Source: Ectobius pallidus
Lineage: Eukaryota; Arthropoda; Insecta; Blattodea; Ectobiidae
Length of the DNA stretch: 64,000 nt
Direction of reading: 5' to 3'
Assembly: GCA_964059195.1 (NCBI GenBank)
Contig: CAXKWD010000009.1
Coordinates: forward strand, 86,587,432 to 86,651,431
Positions 56,638 through 64,000 of this stretch are shown here, one piece after another (position 1 is the first letter of the stretch; each line of letters opens with the position of its first letter). Position numbers and translations under genes: made by a program. The notes under the pieces are model-generated. The model was given only the letters and a program-made list of their open reading frames with translations, was not told the origin of the DNA and made no database searches.

Positions 56638-57460
56638 GACAGAAAGAATAGGCGGGTTTCTCAGAACAACTTCCACTGACTAGGCCTACCCCTCTTTCCA
56701 TTCCCGTTACTAGCATTTATGGCTGCATCTCAATGAACATTCACTTCCACACAGTAACATATAGGACAAGAAAGTGTAGCACTATATAGTATTAATGTTA
56801 TTACTTCATTACATTATTTTCAAATGGAGAACATATTTCAAAACATTAATTTAATTAATAATTTGATAATTAATTTAAAAGAATTATTAAATAAGCTACT
56901 TTACTTGGATTATTTTCATAAACTTAAGCTACTTATTGGACAAGTGCTACATTCAATAAAAATTTTCACATTTTATATTTGAATTATTAAAAAAATCACA
57001 CTAAACGGATAGTTTATATTAACATTACTCTCATTGTAACTTAAATCTAATAATACATTGTCAGTCGTGTAGCACAGACCTTATTTACTATAAAATTACT
57101 GTACTGTGCATTGTAAAACAGAGAATAATTGGTTCATTCATACCAAAACAAACACAATCTCTTAACTTCTCGTCATTGTCAATATTCACAACAGAATTCT
57201 TACTACAACTATCTTAATGTATCAAAACTCTTCCCTGCCTATCTCCTTTGTGGAAGCCTCTTTCTGGAGTCTCTCAAAGTGTGCCAAACATTTTCTCTAA
57301 TCTTCAAATTTAACACTGTCCACAGCAGCGCTTGGCAATAGCTGCCATTCATACAGAGCAAGTTAGGAGGGGGCAAGGTTCAGGTACATAAACAGTTATT
57401 AAAACAGTGGAATGGGAAACCTGTCTACAGGACCAGAAAGCCACCTATTCTTTCTGCCGC
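56638..57460. mobile_element. Unclassified TIR transposon, copy 2
   Basis: GACAGAAAGAATAGGCGGG at the left pairs with CCACCTATTCTTTCTGCC at the right. Internal blocks match 2777-4299 in order. It lacks the MITE present in copy 1 and so shows the pre-insertion state there. Confidence 0.7.
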
Positions 57461-58589
57461 TACTATAATCTTGAGGAAAGATGTTAGGATAGTGGATAGG
57501 TGTAGCATTGTTGACACATATTAATTTCCGTTCAATTTTCTGTTTTTTATTTGTTTTTCCTAAGTTGTGTGAATATCAGTTCAATATATACATTTTGGGT
57601 CTCGTTGGTTTATTTAAACAGGATATTTTCTTTTCTTTTTCTTCAAAAGTTTCGGTTTTATAAACCCAAACAGAACCAAAATAAGGAGCGACAAGAATTT
57701 TTCTTAGAAATATCTCCTCTTATATAAGGAGTTACAAACAACAAAAATCTAATAATAAAAAAGAATGTCATATTTTTTTAAAATAAATAACTTCACAAAC
57801 AGAAATCATTTAAACACATTTTCTCCATATTCTGGTTCTTACTGGGCTTGTCATTGAAGGTTATATAAAAGGAAGTATAGCAATGAAAGTGGTTGATTTT
57901 AATCCACCAAGGAAATTATACAAGGGAGACACGCTCCTCCAAGAAACCATCCCAATATAGAGTACAAGAAACACAATGCCTGAAGAAACAGCAAGCTGCT
58001 TTTGGTCACTCGGGATTTCTGCACATCCACAATAAATGGAGGCACATCTTGTTTATTGTGGACACTCCTGACTGCAATAGACTAGAAATATGGATGGAAT
58101 ACTAGGTACCGTAAATCTCAATGTGGTTTAAACGGCAAATCGTATGAGATTTTTGCATCAATGAACATTATAATAATTTACCTTTCATCTATTAGATTGC
58201 TTACAATACAACTGCCATCAAAGCATATAATATATATTATATTAATAATCGCCACTATAAAAAATTATGCACAACAATACTTGATCTATTTAAATAATGA
58301 GAGCATCGCTAAAGTCATTGAGAATGGAAGCATTGAACACTAATTTAATAAATAACAAACATGTTTGATTTGAGCATGCAAACAATCTACTTATTGTCAT
58401 ATTTTTAAGAGAGGAAAGGAACTGCAAATTACAAAATCGACACACTCATGCAATCCTTTCACTTCCACTTACTTTGAAATATATTTTATACACAAGTGAC
58501 AGTGGGAGCATTAGTTATGTATGTAAATTGGGTGTTTTATACTTTTATAAAATAAACTCCTACACAAGAATTGAGGCTTTCTCGGTGCT
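57461..58589. other. No recognised feature
   Basis: AT-rich, short chance open frames only. Confidence 0.4.
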
Positions 58590-58738
58590 GATTATTAATA
58601 TAAGTTCTGCGGACTATAGGCTAAGTCAAGGGATCTAAAATATCCAAGCTTTCAGCTGCTGTCCTCTCTGCAGCCAAAATCTTGAATATTTCAGATCCCT
58701 TGACTAAGCTTAAAGACCGTGAAACCATTAATAATAAA
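58590..58738. repeat. Foldback with GTCAAGGGATCT arms
   Basis: The inner arms 58620-58648 and 58681-58709 are inverted copies (CTAAGTCAAGGGATCT), with weaker pairing extending outward to ATTATTAAT on both sides. The 32-bp centre, on the minus strand, contains GGCTGCAGAGAGGACAGCAG then CTGAAAGC, a hairpin followed by GAAA in the style of the other foldbacks. Confidence 0.65.
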
Positions 58739-58878
58739 AATAGATCCTGTTAGATGAACATACTCAAGTCCTATTCCAAGTAATTATCTAAAACACTTAT
58801 TAGACATCACCTTTATTTAACCAAATGTTTTAAGGAACTTCATATTACTCTTTTTAGCTCATAAAGAGGAAGTATTTC

Positions 58879-59095
58879 AGGGTGTCAATAAATTTCCTGA
58901 CTTTCCATGACCAGAAACTTATATTTCCCTTGACCACAAGAATCAATATTTTGCTCACTGGGACTAGTTATTTTCCTCTGACTGTTCTATGTTTGATTTA
59001 TAAATTTTCTTGACTTTCTCATTTAATTTACAAAATTCCCTAAGTTTCCCTCACCGATTTTAATTTCCTTGACTTTCCTTGACTTGCACAACCAG
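58879..59095. mobile_element. Possible DNA transposon fragment rich in CTTGACTTTCC
   Basis: It starts CAGGGTGTCAATAAATTTCC and carries repeated CTTGACTTTC/CTGACTTTCC motifs. No inverted right terminus was found, so it is probably a broken element. Confidence 0.3.
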
Positions 59096-61670
59096 TATTC
59101 ACAAAGTTTCATGGAAGGTTATTTATTAGAAAAATTTTAAATAAGTGAATTGTTATCTCTTTGCTGAACAGTTGTCAAAAATAATTTCTTAGAATATTTT
59201 GAATGGGCATGATGAGAAACAACTTGTTGAACTATACTATTCAGTATATAAAAGCTGCAAACATAGAGCACTACCTAAAAGAAGACTGAAAAACTGAAAT
59301 TAAAGATAAGCTTAAAATAAAAGAAAAAAGCTTCTTGTCATTGGAATATAAGAAAACTCACAGGCTACTGCTGCAGATACCTACATTCAACTGATCATTC
59401 TACCATTTGATTTATAATACATTTTCCGAAACAACAGACAGAAATGTAAAAATGTAAACAAAAAACATTATAGCCCCAGCAGATTAAATTGTTCTGATAG
59501 CTGTATCATTATGAAGACAGCAAGAAGTTTTAAAACCCAATTTGGACATTTTTATCAGTCTTACTAAAGGTATTTCTACCAATTATAGATAATTAAAAAT
59601 AAATAAATACAATGTAAGTACATACAATGCTACCTACAACAAGCGTATGTCATTCATCAATGAGTTTCAGGAAGTAATTTGAAACATTTTAGACTTTTTT
59701 TATAGCAGCATATACATACTTTCACATTTACAACCTTCTAAGTCTTGTACAAAGAAAAGCCTTCTTGCTCGTATTTTGTGCTAAATAATTAGGGTAGTCT
59801 AATTAAAACTCTGTTTACAAATTACACTGGAAGCCCTCTTCACTTGCCCTGGATCAACTGATCAGCTGTAGGGTATGCACAATATTTAAAGTACCGGTAA
59901 TATTTCTATCTGTATGTCTCTCATTTTTAAAATATAAAAATATACCTCAATTACATGTATAAAGTACACCTCAGGAGACTGAGAGCACTTCTTTCCCATT
60001 TGTTTGATTATTTACTTCTGATTTCTGATCAGTAGCTCCAAGATAATCTCAGTTTTGTATCATAATGCATAATGGCCCCCTTCTGTGCTGTAAAATCATT
60101 AGTTTCCATGCCAAATTTTCTTTTGTGTTTGCTTCAAAATTCCACTTGAGATTCTTGCAGTTTAATAATTTCAAAGGTGGCAGCCAAAGTGTTCTGTTCA
60201 GTAGTAATATTTTTAGTTAAAAATTAAATAACGAATAAAAGGTGTCAGCTTGTTTGGCAGGATCTGTGTCAAGATGAAAGTATATTCTAAAGAGACTTTG
60301 TTAATGTAACATTTCTGTACACATAAGATGCCTTTTTAATTTTAAAAAAAATCTACCCTAAGCATGGATAATAATTGTTCTCCTTTCATATTCCACCATA
60401 CGGTAAGCAGCAGTCATGGTACTTAGCCAAGGGGAGGGTCCATAATTGGCCTGATGCTATGAAAAACACTACCATAAATTTATTTAATAAATTAAAGATC
60501 CTATTGTCTTTTAGTTAGCATGTGGGGTTTGAGTGACCGTACTACATTTGAGTAATACTGATGAAATAAAAAGTGTTGGAAAGTACAATAATTTTAAAAA
60601 AGGGGGGGGGGGGCGGATTATAACAACAGAAATTTTATTATAATCCTGAACTGTAATTCATGACTACTGCGCTTTAGTCTTAAAGATAAAACAGTAACAG
60701 AGTGCAGCCTGTTCTTGTGATTTGCAAACAGTACTTTCTTATATCTCACATAATTATGTCACTAGCCTGTCTGAAAATTATTTCAGCAGTACTAGAGGGA
60801 ACAAGGTAACTGCCTTAAGGTATTGACTATTGAGAAGGGTTGACTATTAAGACCTGAACATTTAAAAAAAAAAAATTAATTGCAAAAAGAATACTTGAAA
60901 ACAAGATTGAATGAAGTGGGGAATTTTTGCACTGTTAAACTCTATTCTAAAAAGCAGCATTACAGATAGAAATTTTGAGCACACGAACATAGTAAAACTG
61001 GTATAATTTTTTTAAATGAAATTCAAGGGGAATGAATTTTGTTTTCTTAAAGGAGGTTTGCCTCTAATGAAAAAATGAACTGAACTTATAGAAATGGACA
61101 TACCTTATTTACTCGACTTAAGATCATAAAAGAAAAGCGTTTGTTAGTGAATGCAATGTGCATCAATGGTAAGATATTTCCTTATTTTTTAGATATTTTA
61201 TTTATGATTTTATCTAAGTATTTTATTTTAAACAAAAATGGATTTTGTGTATTCTGATGAATGAAAGTCAGGAGAATGGTTTGAGGAGAAGAGTGAAGGA
61301 TAGACACCTCCACATGGAATCCTGCTGCTTGGTGTTGAGTTTGTGTGTTAATAATATGTTAACTTCAGTCCGGGTTTGTGTATGCCGGTAACAGGTCAAC
61401 AATAAACGTAATGAAGTCTAGAATTACAGCAACACGTTGTACGTAAATGAACCAGGTTACTGTTGAACTAAGGCATGGATCTGCTTTCAAATCTAATGCA
61501 CACTCCAATTTTGATGCTACAAATTGACTAAAAAGGTACACAGTAGATTCGCATAAATATATTAGTTCAATCTTAATATATTTTTGAATTAATAACAAAA
61601 TTCAACAAGCCTACTTCAACACAAAGGGCAACGAAACAAAGACTATCAACGTCTATCAAGTTAGGTTTGT
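59096..61670. other. No recognised gene
   Basis: AT-rich sequence. A G-run lies at about 60602-60613. No exon, element terminus or RNA gene could be supported. Confidence 0.4.
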
Positions 61671-61677
61671 TTCTTCA

Positions 61678-61750
61678 ACCGACCTCATGATATAGTGGTC
61701 AGAGCTTCTGACTACTAATTATGTGGTTCTGGATTATATTCCCAGTTCAG
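61678..61750 (+). mobile_element. tRNA-like SINE head fragment
   Basis: GATATAGTGGTCAGAGCTTC (A-box region) and GTTCTGGATTATATTCCCAG (B-box region) are spaced as in a tRNA-derived SINE. The acceptor stem does not pair, so this is not a working tRNA gene. Confidence 0.5.
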
Positions 61751-62855
61751 CTAATGTAAGGTTACCAGACGTCCCCATTTCCCGGAGACAGTCCCCAGAG
61801 ATCTTTTGGTCTCCAGACAAAACTCATCCCCAAATTTATCTTCATGTCTCTGGATTTTTATAATTTTACACATCTTCCTTAACCTTAAATCTTAAGGGGG
61901 AAAATGGAGACCTAATGACCATTGTGTTATCTCTGAAGTGTTTGCTCTTGAATTTCATTATCTTGGAAATGGTAGAGAGATAGTGAGTTGTGATTTATTC
62001 AACATAACTTGAACTGATTATTATTCTGTAGTCAGAAAAATGCTAAAACCGAAAATGTTTTTTCGTAATTCACACTCTGTGATAATTAATGGACACTGGA
62101 GAGAAACTGGAAGATCCTGTTATACTTGATCCAAGATGTGGACGGAGCAAAAGTAAACAACCGAGTGTGCAAGTGCAAAGCACTGTTAGGACCTATGGAA
62201 GTAAACAGACAGATCTTCATTAAGATGCAGAGATTTTTTGTATCTTTGTAGGAAACTGTCTATTGCCTATTTACTTAATTATTCATAATCTTTATTTTTA
62301 TTATTATATACTTTTTTTTAACTGTTTAGACTCCTACAATGAATAGTAATCAGAAAAGTTTTTCGGACCGTACTAAGAGGATGGTAAACCAGTCTAAGGC
62401 TGGTATTCATAGTCGGCAACTTAAGAACCGACTTTATAAAGCTGAACTTATTTGACAAGATGACTTATATGTTTTTCGTATTCATATTCTTCTTTAAAGT
62501 CATACTTTATTAAGTCTGACTTCATAAAGCTCTACTTATTCTACATATTAAAGTCGAACTCAATAATATGAAAAATCACGCATTCACTGCCATAACAATT
62601 GAATTAACCAATTGTGTTTAAGATTTTTTCAGATTTTATGTAAAGCAAAGCCGTCTGAGTACGTATTTCGCTGTCATGATATAAAAATATAGACGGCGCT
62701 GTGCATTGTAAACAAAGAATTCAATTCATCCAGTCATATTATGCAGCATGTAAGTAAGCTGATCAATAGTTTCTTTACAATATTCTGTGTATATATTAGC
62801 TTGCACATTGTTCAGAAATAATTCCGGTATGCTTATGCATTTATTTCGATGTTAA

Positions 62856-63060
62856 TTATTGTTTTAGAGAGATTAAAAACAGCTTAGGAAGCTTTGAGCC
62901 GATATGAAATACCATCAGAGAGAAATACCGATGAAAGGTAGGCGATTGATATTTCCAAAATTGTGTTTTCTTGAAACGAAATCTCTTCTTAAATTCATTG
63001 TCACTGTAGAATTTGAATAGATTCATCATGTTTCGCAAATAACGCTTTGGGGCACGAGTT
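62856..63060 (-). pseudogene. HARBI1-like transposase N-terminal remnant
   Basis: The minus strand reads RAPKRYLRNMMNLFKFYSDN then EFKKRFRFKKT. The RxRxxRxxxxPF..xSDxEFxxRFRxxK pattern is the N-terminal block of Harbinger nucleases. Similarity is then lost and no DDE residues remain. Confidence 0.7.
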
Positions 63061-63147
63061 TATTCTAATACCTCGCCAAGATCCTAAAAATCACTGTCCA
63101 TGGTTCTGGCTTAAACTGAAATAAGTCAGGGGGACCCTTGATTTGAT

Positions 63148-63183
63148 AAAGTACGACTTATTTGTCGAAATAAGTCGTACTTT
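63148..63183. repeat. 36-bp palindrome inside the Harbinger element
   Basis: AAAGTACGACTTATTT, loop GTCG, then its exact inverse. It belongs to the set of AAGTCGTACTT motifs in the element and may be a transposase-binding or hairpin site. Confidence 0.85.
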
Positions 63184-63345
63184 AGTGACTATGAATACCA
63201 ATAAGCTCGACTTTGTCAAGTCTGACTTTATAAAGTAACTATGTCATAAGTCCGACTTGTATGTGTCAGAAACTCAACTTAAGACTAGATTAAAGTTCGA
63301 CTTGGATATAAGTACGACTTATTGCGAATATGAATACTGGCCTAA

Positions 63346-64000
63346 GTAAGTATAACTGAAACAGGAGTATCTAAAACATAAGTATGGCGAGCCACAAAAT
63401 TGGCCTACAACACAAAGAGACTTTTTAAACATAATGCAGAAAGTACTACATTCCGTTGCCAACAACTTGTTTAGAAGATATAAGGTGAGTGAGTTAACAG
63501 AAAGAGACTACTATTAGCAACTTTGTAAATTAAAAAAAAGAGGTGTAATTACTTAATTTTTTCTGCAAAAGTAGCCTACAATTCTTGGTGTGTGCAGTCA
63601 CACTTAAACGGAAGGAGGCCATTCAGCACTTATGGAAGTATTTCAAATTAAGAGACATAGTGAATGTTCAAAATAACATAATCACAGGAATGTAAAGATA
63701 ACATTTGTTTAAAGGGGCTTTCGAAGAAGTCAGTTCAATGCTATATGTGAATAATTAAACTGGGAAATTGGTGATAATGGCAAGTATGTATTTATATGAC
63801 CATTTTCCTTTAAATTTTGATTAAATGCATAAACACAGATAGTAATTATTTTGTTATCTACTACACTTAGAACCTGAAGCTGTAAGGTCGTACACTTGGG
63901 ACCTGAAACTGTAAGCTCAAACTTAAGTCAACTAATCCAATAACACCGTGGGATTTTAATTCCACGCTTAAAAGAAAAGGCCACTGGTCAAATTAAAGTT
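63346..64000. other. No recognised feature
   Basis: AT-rich; no supportable gene or element in the window's last 650 bases. Confidence 0.4.

Larger units (their letters stand above)
62398..63342. mobile_element. PIF/Harbinger-type element (945 bp)
   Basis: The ends GGCTGGTATTCATAGTCG and, inverted, GGCCAGTATTCATATTCG are flanked by TAA on both sides (62395-62397 and 63343-63345), the 3-bp TWA target of PIF/Harbinger. The interior repeats AAGTCGNACTT motifs and contains a HARBI1-like coding remnant on the minus strand. Confidence 0.85.

Noticed and set aside
61757..61900. Transposon start (GTTACCAGACGTCCCC)
   Set aside because: It resembles a common element terminus, but no matching right end or target duplication was found.

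Overview
This is AT-rich nuclear DNA from an animal, almost certainly an insect. The genes have GT-AG introns, the two proteins are closest to arthropod ANAPC7 and NIPSNAP as I know those families, and most of the rest is decayed transposon sequence. Long repeat-filled introns, many MITEs and tRNA-headed SINEs suggest a large-genome hemimetabolous insect such as a cockroach; that placement is inference.

Only two host genes are well supported. ANAPC7 (minus strand, coding 44761 down to 17587) encodes anaphase-promoting complex subunit 7. I reconstruct ten coding exons that join in phase into a 569-residue TPR protein. NIPSNAP (plus strand, 45117 to 48176) encodes a mitochondrial NIPSNAP-family protein in five exons, 278 residues. 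Their start codons face away from each other across 355 bp holding two CRE/ATF-type sites and a CCAAT box, so they probably share a bidirectional promoter.

Layout. 1-17.5 kb: no host gene; nested hAT-like MITEs, a 1.8 kb Transib (RAG1-family) element with RSS-like ends at 6204-8006, a large foldback at 8.05-8.74 kb, microsatellites, SINEs, and two mariner derivatives at 12.1-13.75 kb. 17.5-44.8 kb: ANAPC7, with introns holding six MITEs with clear terminal repeats, SINEs, foldbacks with hammerhead-like cores, fragments of at least three LINE families (one with a 2A-like motif, one with an apparent twin-priming inversion), and an unexplained dispersed 13-mer. 44.8-48.2 kb: the shared promoter and NIPSNAP, whose introns carry two LINE tails and a foldback. 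48.2-64 kb: no confident gene; a mariner foldback, a Helitron-like element, a decayed C2H2 zinc-finger fragment, a MITE beside a perfect 60-bp palindrome, a second copy of the 2.8 kb TIR element, and a PIF/Harbinger element with a transposase remnant.

No rRNA, genuine tRNA, CRISPR array or bacterial feature was seen. The observations most worth following are the Transib element with 23-RSS-like termini, the recurrent hammerhead-bearing foldbacks, the hAT-like MITEs sharing a TTTAGGTCAT motif, and the MITE that appears to supply the splice branch region of ANAPC7 exon 9.
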